Source: Saposhnikovia divaricata (taxonomy: Eukaryota; Streptophyta; Magnoliopsida; Apiales; Apiaceae). From it: 64,000 bases of DNA. Positions 23,165 through 35,500 of the stretch are shown here, piece by piece. Position 1 is the first letter of the stretch, and each line of letters begins with the position of its first letter. The stretch spans positions 203,211,178-203,275,177 of the forward strand of contig CM071599.1 of assembly GCA_036435485.1 (NCBI GenBank), read 5' to 3'. The notes under the pieces are model-generated. The model was not told the DNA's origin and searched no databases. It saw only the letters and a program-made list of their open reading frames with translations. Made by a program: the position numbers and the translations under genes.

Positions 23165-25675
23165 TTAATCTCTTATCATTTCAAGATCTGGCATGGTTCT
23201 GAGATAATCAATCAGCAATCTTCTTTCTGCATTTTCAAGTTCAATCTTCATTGCTTCTTTGATTTCTCTGAGCTGAAGATCACTTTTATCTGTCTGGTAG
23301 ATAGCAGCCCTAAGATCATAAATCTTGTTCCTTCTCATTTCATTACCCAGTCTGATAAATCTGACTTTTTCTGCCTGTGTATTGAAATCAAGTACTGTGA
23401 TTCCCAAATCAGTTTTTAACTTTGCAGTACCTTTCTTCATTTCAATGAGATTGCCTTTATAATCCCTGTACTTAGGAATATATCTGATATTGTATTTCTG
23501 TCCTCTGATTGCCAGATTCTGAGTCATTTTCTGTCTGAGCACATTAGCAACTGACTGAGTCCTTCGACTATTCACCTTGAGAAGATATAGAACATACTCT
23601 AGTTCTTCCCAACATTTCAAGCCAATATCATCCTCACCAACTTTAAATACTGTCCCATCAGCCATGAAGTATAAAAGAAAATCCTTGTCTAAACTCTTCT
23701 GATGAACTAACTGCACTGATTCCAGTCTGTCCAAACTCTCTTGAGGAACACCACGACCTGGAACAGCCAGTGAAGAAGGATCTCTAGGACCAGTATATTG
23801 CCTTTTGTCTCTATGTGAATCTAGTCCACCCTATTATTACCAACCTTGCCAGATAAAGCTTTTCCATCAGAAACATTCATTGAGACTCCAGATAACACAT
23901 TTGGATCAGAAATTGTACCTTTTCCAAAAACAGATTTCAACTGTGAAGAGTGTAAAGGTGTGATCGTTGCTTGTGATGCAACAGAAGTTGTAACTTCCTT
24001 CTGTGAACTTTCACCTTCAATGCCTTTTAGCTTGAGTTTAGCCTCTGCTGCAATTGCTTTCTTTGAGAAACGAGAACTTTGACTAACATCAGTCCTTTCT
24101 CTGATCACAACACCTTTAACAACAGGTCTAGGAGCTTTTCCTCTTTGTACCTTATCAGACTTTAAAGCTTTAAGATGTTCTTCTTGTAAACTCTTTTCCT
24201 CAGCTTCAATGTCCTCAATCGTAACTCCTTCCTCATTCTCTTCAATGAACAGCTTAGCAGCCAATTCTTCATCAGTTTGTGAATTAGAAGATAACAACAA
24301 ACTCTTGGTCCTTGAAGTACCTTGAGTATCAGTATTTCTCCCAACAGACTGTGATTTTGATGATTTGCTAGTTCTCAGAGTTTGAACCTCTTCAGCCTTT
24401 TTCTTTCCTTTGTTACTCGCCCCTCCATCTCCAGCACTATCCCTTCTGACAACTCTCTCCCCCTTTTTGACATCATCAGGCATAAGGATAGAAGTAATTA
24501 ACTCCAGGGAGGTAGCAATAGAATCCAGTTTAGCAGATAAGTCAGACTGGTTCTCTTCAACTTTAGTCAGCCTGGCAAAGAGATTGTCTTGAGCTTTAGA
24601 GAATTTTGTAGTCACTAGTTTCGAATCTCTTTCCATCTTCATCTCTCTAGCTACAACCTCATTTCGCAAAGCAGTGATTGCCAAATTAGTATCATCAAAT
24701 CGTCTATCCAGAGTTTTAACTTGAACTATAGTTGCTTTCAAGAATCTCTGGATTTGATATAGTATCAGCACTTTGCTTAACAAACTTAGCTGCTCTTTCT
24801 GGTGGAAAAATACAATCTTCTTTGTACCATTCAGCAGCATTCTTGGCAAATTGTGCTCTCTCAACTTCATGAGAAGTACAAGGTTGAGGAAAAGGTGTAT
24901 GTTTATTGTCAGTTTGTACTGGTACACTCAGAGAAGCATCAGAGTTTGCACTACTGTCACCTTCAGCTTCAACACTTGTAGCTTTAACTGGTTCATCTTC
25001 AGCCATAGGTTTAGCAATTTCTTCTGTAGGCTTGTCAAGATTTTCTCCATGTTGCTCAGGCTCAGCAACAGGCATTGACTGAGAAGTGACTTTGATTGCC
25101 TGATCAATTTCTTCACCTTCTTCAACAGTTTGGTGAGCATCAGATATTAACTCAGTATGAGATGCCACAGCTTCAGAAAGAACAGCCGTAGGTTGATCAG
25201 CTACACCAATATCAGAGATAGGATCAGAGAATGGCATAAATGAATCAGGAACATCATTTATCGGAGAAACACCATCTCTTGCATCCTCTTCTGCAGGCAT
25301 TTTTTCTTCTGCAGGCATTACATCCTCTGCAGGCATTACATCCTCTGCAGGTATTACATCTTTCTCAACCTCAACAGGAGGTGTTTGCTGTGAAACAACC
25401 TCTGGAGCTTCAATTTCTTCATCCACAGAATCAGAGAATATCAGTTTTCTTCGTTTTGCTAGAGGTACATTGTCTGAATCCTCTTCACTAGATTGTGACT
25501 GAGGCATCTTTGCCCGTACTTTTATTCTTTTCACTCTTCTAGTATAAACAGCTTCAGGAGATTTCTTCTTTGATTGGTTTGGAAGAGCTCGAGAGAGAGA
25601 AACCTGCAAGGGTGATCGACATCGATGCTGCCCTCCAAGCAACATTGACATGGCTCTCCTCGAAGGCATCCTCAT
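23165..25675 (-). pseudogene. E2 third ORF (env position), frameshifted
   Basis: Three overlapping or abutting open stretches (25675-24716, 24927-23821, 23734-23165) read as one protein broken by about two indels, the first near 24740. In order: a basic N-terminus (RRVKRIKVRAK); four near-identical hexads of the form VMPAED near 25290-25360; an acidic linker; a predicted coiled coil LDRRFDDTNLAITALRNEVV through AKLDSIATSLELITS near 24710-24490; a Ser/Lys-rich linker; and a C-terminal block with WEELEYVLYLLKVNSRRTQS. In position and architecture it parallels the E1 third ORF, with only faint sequence similarity. The open frame upstream of 25675 (ADIFINNGWWCW) suggests that the N-terminus is longer or lost. 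No known function is recognised. Confidence 0.7.
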
Positions 25676-27277
25676 CCAACACCACCAACCATTGTTAATG
25701 AATATGTCAGCAAAAATTACCTTATCCCTTCAACTTCCACCCAAATAAAGTGGCAAAGATGGGATCTGGGAATTTTTGCTAACAATGGAGTGGTGTGGAC
25801 GGACCTTTTACTTTCCTGTTGAATAGATTAGCAGATAGAGAGAACAAAAAGATGTAATATTTGCTTGTAATCTCTTTTGTATTATCAATGAAAATTTTGT
25901 TTCTCTAATCATATTCATTGTGTTCTGCAACTGTTATTTATGTTATATGAACTGTTCTTCAAGAAAATGAATCAAGAAGAGAATATGAAAACTAATTAAA
26001 GTAATCATTTAAAGAACACATTCATCAACTATCCACTGATTAACAGTTGTCAGAAACCCTACTTACTCCAAGACTTTCAAATTGTCCAAGTGAAAATTTA
26101 CCTTAGAGTAGAAATCACGAATCAACAGCGTTTGTCAATTCTCCAACTTTATCACCGAACCCTTTCATAAATTGCACAGTTGTGAATATTTGTGTGTGTG
26201 AAGCAGAGTTTACTAAGTCAATTTTTAGAGCATCTAATTTTTCATAAAATCAATAAAGTAAATCAATAAACACTGGATGCACAAACTGTCATAGTAAACA
26301 CTGACTGTATGATGAAAGCTAAACTCTGAAGTAATCAAACTATATACAGTAACTTTTATTTTATACCCCCTTTATATACATTTTTTTATTTTTATTTTTA
26401 TTTATTTTTATTTTTTTTTATTTTCATCATTTTTTTTTATTTTTCATTCCAGTAATCAGAGGTTGGAACCAGTCACCAAAAATTCAAAAATTTTAGCCCT
26501 TATCATTTTGATAAGTTCCTGGGTCATCCTAGTATTTAACTAGTCACCAAAAATCAGAGAATTTTAGCACATATTATATACCAATAGGTTCCTGGGTCAT
26601 CCTAGTATCCAACATAATCTCAAAGGAGTATAACAACCTATATACATTTTCTTTGGGGTATTGCAGTAAGCATTTTATTCTATCAGAGTATAACTTAACA
26701 GAGTTTAGAGTTCATCAACATCAGTAGTTTTTCATGAAAGGTAATGCACACAGTATTTATAGACTCAGAGTTTAGGACAAAATAAACTAAGAGATGCTAT
26801 AAATATGAGCCAGTATCATGTTGTGTTAACTTTCTGCACAATCTAAGATTAGATCACAATAACTCAGAAAGATTCATGATTAATTGCTGAGAATCATGCT
26901 TCATACATATTTCTTCATTGGTGTTTTTCACTCAGACAAAAATCAATTCAAAGTTCACAGAGTTTATCAAACTTATTAACAGTGCATGACATACAGACAT
27001 GCTGACAGAGTTTAGAGCCTGTATAACACAACCATCAACGGATAAGACAGTATGACACAACTATCAACGGATAAGACCGTATAACATCAACGGATAAGAC
27101 AGTATGACATCAACGGATACAGTTCAGTTAGTCATCAACTGATGCAATCTACAATCAACGGATGTTTAACAGAGTATGTATAGCAGAGTTTAATCAACAG
27201 AGTTCACTTAGCATTTAACCAATCAGGAAATATGATTAATACATCACATAAGTAAAGTTTGAATCAAACCAACATTT
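25676..27277 (-). other. E2 repeat-rich spacer between pol and the third ORF
   Basis: There is no supported ORF. It holds a T-rich tract of TTTTTATTTT units at about 26375-26450 and a duplicated block around CCTGGGTCATCCTAGTAT at 26517 and 26580. A minisatellite of ATCAACGGATAAGACAGTAT units lies at about 27025-27165, and scattered CAGAGTTTA words are shared with the LTR. Confidence 0.7.
27025..27165. repeat. ATCAACGGATAAGACAGTAT minisatellite in E2
   Basis: ATCAACGGAT recurs at about 27028, 27062, 27087, 27110 and 27153, with a diverged ATCAACTGAT near 27133. The spacing is irregular (about 20-35 bp) and the + strand half-site is constant. Confidence 0.7.
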
Positions 27278-27433
27278 CTAGTCAGAACCAGAGACCATTC
27301 CTAGTTCATTGACCAGTCTTGTAAATGTAGCTTCACTCAATGGTTTAGTGAAGATATCTGCAAGCTGTTGTTCTGTAGTTACAAAATGTAGTTCAATATT
27401 TCCTTCTTCCACGTGTCACTACACCAAAACTGG

Positions 27434-27855
27434 CCATTAGTAACGGATATATCCGTTACTAATGACATTAGTAACGGATATATCCGTTACTAATCGTCCG
27501 TCACAATTGCTTTTTTTTAATTTTTGTAACAGATATATCCGTTACTAATTAGTAACGGATATATCCGTTACAAATAGATTAGTAACGGATATATCCGTTA
27601 CTAATTAGTAACGGATATCTGGAATTAGTAACGGATATATCCGTTACTAATTAGTAACGGATATATCCGTTACAAATAGATTAGTAACGGATATATCCGT
27701 TACAAATTAGTAACGGATATCTGAAATTAGTAACGGATATATCCGTTACTAATTAGTAACGGATATATCTGTTACAAAATAAAAAAAACAATTGTGACGG
27801 ACGATTAGTAACGGATGTTGAGAATTAGTAACGGATATATCCGTTACTAATATTA
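27434..27855. repeat. CACTA 1 left subterminal palindrome array
   Basis: Many copies of GTAACGGATATATCCGTTAC, a perfect dyad, occur singly or as half-sites (AGTAACGGATATCTGRAATT variants). CACTA transposases bind repeated subterminal motifs, so these are likely the transposase-binding sites. Confidence 0.85.
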
Positions 27856-27867
27856 AAAAAATTTAAT

Positions 27868-27990
27868 AAGCTCTCAGCCAATCAGAGGCTGCCACCACAG
27901 CCGCCCCCACCTCTCAGCCAATCACATCGCGCCACCTGTACTCTCAGCCAATCAGAGGCTGCCACCACAACCGCCCCACCTCTCACCCAA
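27868..27990. repeat. Three CTCTCAGCCAATCA repeats
   Basis: CTCTCAGCCAATCA occurs at about 27870, 27911 and 27940, each followed by a C-rich GCCACC segment. Each copy holds a CCAAT box. It could be a promoter relic of the CACTA or simply a local tandem repeat. Confidence 0.6.
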
Positions 27991-28018
27991 CCTCAATTTT
28001 TCCAGATTTGTTGAAGTA

Positions 28019-28082
28019 AAGTTTCGAACCCATGACCTCCTCTGAGGTAGTACACCCCCTCAACCAACTGTGACACGCGAGT
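28019..28082 (-). other. tRNA-like relic inside CACTA 1
   Basis: On the - strand CAGTTGGTTGAGGG (28070-28057) resembles an A box and GGTTCGAAAC (28030-28021) matches a B box, at tRNA-like spacing. There is no complete cloverleaf. It is a SINE or tRNA-derived relic at best. Confidence 0.35.
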
Positions 28083-28199
28083 ATTTGTGATATATATGGA
28101 AATACAATCCTTATACTATGAACTTTTACATGTTTTTGTCTTATAAATTCGTTTAAAATTATAATTTTATAAAAAATTCGTTTTAATTTAATTTTACAT

Positions 28200-28940
28200 A
28201 TTGTTTAAAATTTAATTTTTTAAAAATTCGTTATAATTATTTATTTTAAAAAAATAGAAAATAATTATTTTTTAAAAAAATCGAAAATAATTTTTTTTTT
28301 AAAAAAATCGAAAATAATTATTATTTTTTAAAAAATCGAAAATAATTATTTTTTTAAAAAATCGAAAATAATTAAATTTTTTTTAAAAATCGAAAATAAT
28401 TATTTTTTAAAAAAAATCGAAAATAATTATTTTTTTAAAAAAATTGAAAATAATTATTTTTAAAAAAATCGAAAATAGTTATTTTTAAAAAAACGAATTT
28501 TTTTTTTTAAAAATCAAAAATTATTAATTTTTTTTAAAAATCGAAAATAATATTTTTTAAAAAATCGAAAATAATTTTTTTAAAAAAATTCGAAAATAAT
28601 AATTATTTTTTAAAAAATCGAAAATAATTATTTTTTTTTAAAACGAAAATAATTAGTTTTTTAAAAAAATCGAAAATAATTAAATTTTTTTAAAAAATCG
28701 AAAATAATTATTTTTTAAAAAAAATCGAAAATAACTATTTTTTAAGAAAAATCGAAAATAATTTTTTTTAAAAAAACGAAAATAATTATTTTTTTAAAAA
28801 ATCGAAAATAATTAAATTTTTTTAAAAAATCGAAAATAATTATTTTATTAAAAAAATCGAAAATAATTATTTTTTAAAAAATTGAAAATAATTATTTTTA
28901 AAAAAGTCGAAAATAATTATTTTTAAAAAAATGAAAATAA
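28200..28940. repeat. AT-rich array, units near 27 bp (TCGAAAATAATTA)
   Basis: Roughly two dozen degenerate units alternate T-runs and A-runs followed by TCGAAAATAATTA. The unit length varies with the homopolymer lengths. It lies directly left of the 174-bp array. Confidence 0.85.
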
Positions 28941-31845
28941 TTTTTTCGACGATGCAATCATAAGGTTGTTAATATCTAATGATTTTAGTGATATACACAA
29001 AAAATTAAAAAATTACAAGCTTATTTGATGTGATTTTATAATATAAATCTCCGAAAAACAATACTCGCGATAACTAGTATCGTCCCGATTGCACAAAACA
29101 ATATTTTTAAAATGTTTTTTCGACGATCCAACCGTACGGCTGTTAATATCTAAGGATTTTAGTGATATACACAAAAAATTAAAAAATTACAAGCTTATTT
29201 GATGTGATTTTATAATATAAATCTCCAAAAAACAATACTCACGATATCTAGTATCGTCCCGATTGCACAAAACAATATTTTTAAAATCTTTTTTCGACGA
29301 TCCAACCGTACGGTTGTTAATATCTAATGATTTTAGTGATATACACAAAAAATTAAAAAATTTCAAGCTTATTTGATGTGATTTTATAATATAAATCTCC
29401 GAAAAACAATACTCGCGATAACTAGTATCGTCCCGATTGCACAAAACAATATTTTTAAAATATTTTTTCGATGATGCAACCATAAGGTTGTTAATATCTA
29501 ATGATTTTAGTGATATACACAAAAAATTAAAAAATTACAAGCTTATTTGATGTGATTTTATAATATAAATCTCCGAAAAACAATACTCGCGCTAACTAGT
29601 ATCGTCCCGATTGCACAAAACAATGTTTTTAAAATATTTTTTCGACGATCCAACCGTACGGCTGTTAATATCTTAGGATTTTAGTGATATACACAAAAAA
29701 TTAAAAAATTACAAGCTTATTTGATGTGATTTTATAATATAAATCTCCGAAAAACAATACTCGCGCTAACTAGTATCGTCCCGATTGCACAAAACAATAT
29801 TTTTAAAATATTTTTTCGACGATGCAACCATAAGGTTGTTAATATCTAATGATTTTAGTGATATACACAAAAAATTAAAAAATTACAAGCTTATTTGATG
29901 TGATTTTATAATATAAATCTCCGAAAAACAATACTCGCGATAACTAGTATCGTCCCGATTGCACAAACAATATTTTTAAAATGTTTTTTCGACGATGCAA
30001 CCATAAGGTTGTTAATATCTAATGATTTTAGTGATATACAGAAAAAATTAAAAAATTACAAGCTTATTTGATGTGATTTTATAATATAAATCTCCGAAAA
30101 ACAATACTCGCGATAACTAGTATCGTCCCGATTGCACAAAACAATATTTTTAAAATATTTTTTCGAAGATGCAACCATAAGGTTGTTAATATCTAATGAC
30201 TTTAGTGATATACACAAAAAATTAAAAAATTACAAGCTTATTTGATGTGATTTTATAATATAAATCTTCGAAAAACAATACTCGCGATAACTAGTATCGT
30301 CCCGATTGCACAAAACAATATTTTTAAAATATTTTTTCGACGATGCAACCATAAGGTTGTTAATATCTAAGGATTTTAGTGATATACACAAAAAATTAAA
30401 AAATTACAAGCTTATTTGATGTGATTTTATAATATAAATCTCCGAAAAACAATACTCGCGATAACTAGTATCGTCCCGATTGCACAAAACAATATTTTTA
30501 AAATGTTTTTTCGACGATCCAACCGTACGGCTGTTAATATCTAAGGATTTTAGTGATATACACAAAAAATTAAAAAATTACAAGCTTATTTGATGTGATT
30601 TTATAATATAAATCTCCAAAAAACAATACTCACGATATCTAGTATCGTCCCGATTGCAAAAAACAATATTTTTAAAATATTTTTTCGACGATCCAACCGT
30701 ACGGTTGTTAATATCTAATGATTTTAGTGATATACACAAAAAATTAAAAAATTACAAGCTTATTTGATGTGATTTTATAATATAAATCTCCAAAAAACAA
30801 TACTCACGATATCTAGTATCGTCCCGATTGCACAAAACAATATTTTTAAAATGTTTTTTCGACGATGCAACCATAAGGTTGTTAATATCTAATGATTTTA
30901 GTGATATACACAAAAAATTAAAAAATTACAAGCTTATTTGATGTGATTTTATAATATAAATCTCCGAAAAACAATACTCGCGATAACTAGTATCGTCCCG
31001 ATTGCACAAAACAATATTTTTAAAATATTTTTTCGACGATGAAACCTTAAGGTTGTTAATATCTAATGATTTTAGTGATATACACAAAAAATTAAAAAAT
31101 TACAAGCTTATTTGATGTGATTTTATAATATAAATCTCCGAAAAACAATACTCGCGATAACTAGTATCGTCCCGATTGCACAAAACAATATTTTTAAAAT
31201 ATTTTTTCGACGATGAAACCTTAAGGTTGTTAATATCTAATGATTTTAGTGATATACACAAAAAATTAAAAAATTACAAGCTTATTTGATGTGATTTTAT
31301 AATATAAATCTCCGAAAAACAATACTCGCGATAACTAGTATCGTCCCGATTGCACAAAACAATATTTTTAAAATATTTTTTCGACGATGCAACCATAAGG
31401 TTGTTAATATCTAAGGATTTTAGTGATATACACAAAAAAATAAAAAATTACAAGCTTATTTGATGTGATTTTATAATATAAATCTCCGAAAAACAATACT
31501 CGCGATAACTAGTATCGTCCCGATTGCACAAAACAATATTTTTAAAATATTTTTTCGACGATCCAAGCGTACGGCTGTTAATATCTAAGGATTTTAGTGA
31601 TATACAAAAAAAATTAAAAAATTACAAGCTTATTTGATGTGATTTTATAATATAAATCTCCAAAAAACAATACTGACGATATCTAGTATCGTCCCGATTG
31701 CACAAAACAATATTTTTAAAATCTTTTTTCGACGATCCAACCGTACGGTTGTTAATATCTAATTATTTTAGTGATATACACAAAAAATTAAAAAATTACA
31801 AGTTTATTTGATGTGATTTTATAATATAAATCTTTTAAAAGTATT
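28941..31845. repeat. 174-bp satellite, 17 tandem units, inside CACTA 1
   Basis: The word TTTTTTCGA(C/A/T)GAT recurs at 28941 and then every 174 bp, with one 173-bp step, up to 31724; the last unit is partial. Each unit carries GATGTGATTTTATAATATAA, a CTAGTATCGTCCCGATTGC block and a short dyad. The dyad occurs in two main forms, CAACCATAAGGTTG and CAACCGTACGGTTG (a perfect palindrome), with a CTTAAGG variant in two units. Long open frames across this array are artefacts of the repeat. Confidence 0.95.
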
Positions 31846-32512
31846 AAATTAGTAATAGATATATTATTCCTTAGTAACGGATATATCCGTTACTAATATT
31901 AGTAACGGATATATCTGTTACTAATTCTATGTATTCGTTACTAATTAGTAACAGATATATCCGTTACTAATATTATATATCCGTTACTAATTAGTAACGG
32001 ATATATAATATTAGTAACGAATATATCTGTTACTAATTAGTAACGGATACATAGAATTAGTAACGGATATATCCGTTACTAATTAGTAACGGGTATATGT
32101 GCATTAGTAACGGATATATCCGTTACTAATTAGTAACGGATATATCCGTTACTAATTCTATGTATCCGTTACTAATTAGTAACAGATATTTAATATTAGT
32201 AACGGATATATCCGTTACTAATTAGTAACGGATACATAGAATTAGTAACGGATATATCCGTTACTAATTAGTAACGGATATCTGACACATTAGTAACGGA
32301 TATATCCGTTACTAATTAGTAACGGATATATCTGTTACTAATGCCATCAGTAACGGATATATCCGTTACTAATTAGTAACGGATATATCCGTTACTAATG
32401 CCATCAGTAACGGATATATCCGTTACTAATTAGTAACGGATATATCCGTTACTAATTAGTAACGGATATATCCGTTACTAATGGCTTTTTTTATCTGTTA
32501 GTAATTTGCCAG
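31846..32512. repeat. CACTA 1 right subterminal palindrome array
   Basis: The same GTAACGGATATATCCGTTAC dyad as in the left array, in more than twenty full or half copies, separated by ATTCTATGT or CCATC spacers. Confidence 0.88.
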
Positions 32513-35500
32513 TTTGGTGTAGAGTGTTCTCTGATGAAGTGGTACCTTATGCTGATGTGCTTGGTCATTGAATGTTGTACTGGATTACCTGTCATAGCAA
32601 TAGCACTTTGATTATCACAGTAAATAGGGATATTACTGTACCTCAATCCATAATCCAGCAATTGATTCTTCATCCATAAGATCTGTGCACAACAGCTACC
32701 AGCTGCAATATACTCTGCTTCAGCTGTAGATGTGGAGATTGATTTCTGTTTCTTGCTGTACCAGGAAACAAGTCTGTCACCAAGAAATTGACAACTTCCA
32801 CTAGTGCTCTTTCTGTCTACTTTGCAGCCTGCAAAGTCTGCATCAGAATACCCAAGTAGCTTGAAATCTGATTCTCTGGGGTACCACAGACCTAATGATA
32901 TGGTGCCCTTGAGATACTTGAAGATTCTTTTCACAGCTGTCAGATGTGGCTCTCTAGGATCTGCCTGAAACCTTGCACAAAGACAGGTTGCATACATGAT
33001 ATCAGGCCTACTAGCTGTCAAGTATAGAAGAGATCCTATCATGCCCCTGTAGTTTGTCATATCCACTGAAACTCCTGTGTCTTTGTCCAATTTAGTTGCT
33101 GTTGCCATGGGAGTTGATGCAGATGAACAGTCAAGCATACCAAATTTCTTGAGAAGATTTCTAGTATATTTTTCTTGATTAATGAAAATTCCATTATCTG
33201 TTTGTTTCACCTGTAGGCCTAGAAAGTAACTAAGCTCTCCCATCATGCTCATTTGATATCTGGACTGCATGAGCTTGGCAAACTTCTTACAGAGTTTATC
33301 ATTAGTAGACCCAAAGATGATGTCATCAACATAAATTTAAACTAAAAGGAGGTCACTTCCTTGATTGAAATAAAGCAGAGTTTTGTCAATTGTTCCTTTG
33401 TTGAATCCACTTTCTAGAAGAAACTGAGCAAGTGTCTCATACCATGCTCTTGGTGCCTGCTTAAGTCCATATAGTGCCTTATCTAGCCTGTAGACATAAT
33501 CTGGATATTTGGGGTCCACAAATCCTGGTGGTTGTTCAACAAACACTTCTTCTTCAAGCTTTCCATTCAGAAAAGCACTTTTCACATCCATCTGGAACAC
33601 TTTGAATTTCTTGTGAGAGGCATATGCTAGAAAAATTCTGATTTCCTCCAATCTTGCTACTGGAGCAAATGTTTCATCATAGTCTATTCCTTCCTGCTGT
33701 GAATAGCCTTTTGCTACCAGTCTAGCCTTGTTCCTCGTGATAACACCTTCACTGTCAGTCTTGTTTCTGAAAACCCATTTAGTACCAACAATAGATCTGT
33801 TCTTTGGCCTTGGTACAAGGGTCCAAACTTCATTCCTTTCAAATTCATTTAACTCTTCCTACATTGTTGTTATCCAGTCTGCATCTTGAAGAGCTTCTTC
33901 CACTTTCTTTGGTTCATTTTTAGACAAGAATGCATGAAACAGACATTCACTTGCAGTAGCACTTCTTGTCTTTACTTTTGCATCTGGATCACCAATTATC
34001 AAATCAGGTGTATGTGATTTAGTCCATTTCCTAGCAGAAGACAAATGACTTCTATCAGCATGTGATCCTCCCCCTTGATCCATGCTCTCCTGATTTTGTT
34101 GTGATCTATCTTCGTTTTCTGAGACTCCCCCTGAACTTGACTGCCCAGAGTCAGAATTTGAATTTTCAGAGTTTGAAGCATCAGAGTTTGATCCAGATTT
34201 TTCAGTTGACTCAGTATCAGTGTTTGAGTCTTCATCTTGATCATGCTCCCCCTCAACTGGTTCTTCCCTTTGTTGTGACTGAGAAGTTTCTCCAGAATTT
34301 ACCAGTAGAGGTTCAGAGTTTGTTTCAACAGAGTCTGTCAGAATTGTTTCATCAGAGTTTCCTTTATCAGAGTTTAAAACTTCATTTTCAAAGTTCAGTT
34401 GATCATATTCATCTTTGTCTTCAAGTCCAGTTATCTTCTTATCATCAAAAGAAACATGTATAGATTCCATGATCACTTTAGTTCTCAGATTGTAAACTCT
34501 GAATGCCTTTGTTGACAGTGGATAGCCAACAAAAATTCCTTCATCTGCCTTTAGCTCAAACTTGGTCAACTGTTCTGGATGAGTCTTCAAAACAAAACAT
34601 TTGCACCCGAAAATATGAAAGTATTTCAGGTTAGGCTTCTTTTTCTTCATCATCTCATATGGTGTCTTTCCATGCTTATTGATCAGTGTTGCATTTTGAG
34701 TAAAACAAGCAGTTTGAACAGCTTCTGCTCAGAAATAAGTTGGCAATTTTGCTTCATCAAGCATAGTTCTGGCAGCTTCAATTAAGGTTCTATTTTTCCT
34801 TTCAACTACACCATTTTGTTGTGGTGTACCAGGTGCTGAAAATTCTTGTTTCACTCCATTGTCCTTGCAGAATTCTTCCATTGTTGCATTTCTGAACTCA
34901 GTTCCATTATCACTTCTGATGATTCTGACTTTGTTGCTTGATCCTTTGTCCAGAAGCTTCACATGCTCCATCAGAGTCGATGCAGTTTCATCCTTCTTTG
35001 CTAGAAAATACACCCAAGTGAATCTAGTGTATTCATCAACAATGACTAAAGCATATCTCTTCCTTGCAATAGACATAACATTTACTGGACCAAAGAGATC
35101 AACATGCAGAAGATGATAGGGATCAGTGATAGAAAATTCTGTCTTGCTCTTGAAAGATGACTTCCTTTGTTTAGCCTTCTGACATGAGTCACATAGGCCA
35201 TCAACATTTAACAGGGTCTTTGGGAGTCCTCTTACAAGATCCTTTCTGATCAATTCATTGATGTTGTTCAAGTTCAAATGTGAGAGTTTCTTATGCCACT
35301 TCCAACTCTCTTCACTAGACATTCTTGTAGACAGGCAAACAGCTTTTCCAACAGAGTCTATCAAAAGCTTGATTTCATAAATGTTGTTTTGCCTGTGACC
35401 AACTAGAACAACCTTTCCTGTAGATTTGCTGATAACTTCACAATATTCAGGTTGAAAATCTACATGATATCCCTTGTCACAGATTTGACTCACAGATAGT

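Larger units (their letters stand above)
27417..32524. mobile_element. CACTA DNA transposon 1, non-coding, carrying a satellite array
   Basis: The left end is CACTACACCAAAACTGGCC and the right end is the inverse of CTCTACACCAAACTGGC. The flanks TGT (27414-27416 and 32525-32527) form the 3-bp duplication expected of CACTA elements, and joining the flanks restores the E2 RNase H reading. Length is 5,108 bp. Both subterminal regions are arrays of one palindrome. The interior has an AT-rich 27-bp-type array and 17 units of 174 bp. No transposase ORF is present, so it is non-autonomous. The right terminus has one mismatch (CTCTA for CACTA). Confidence 0.93.

Noticed and set aside
28019..28082. Functional tRNA gene
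   Set aside because: Only box-like words are present; no acceptor stem or anticodon arm can be drawn.
29187..29522. 111-codon open frame in the satellite
   Set aside because: It is one of several frames generated by the 174-bp repeat, a multiple of three, and its protein is internally repeated.
27434..32512. Regularly repeated palindromes resembling a CRISPR array
   Set aside because: Spacers are short, repetitive and non-unique; the genome is a plant; the arrays sit just inside CACTA termini with a target duplication.
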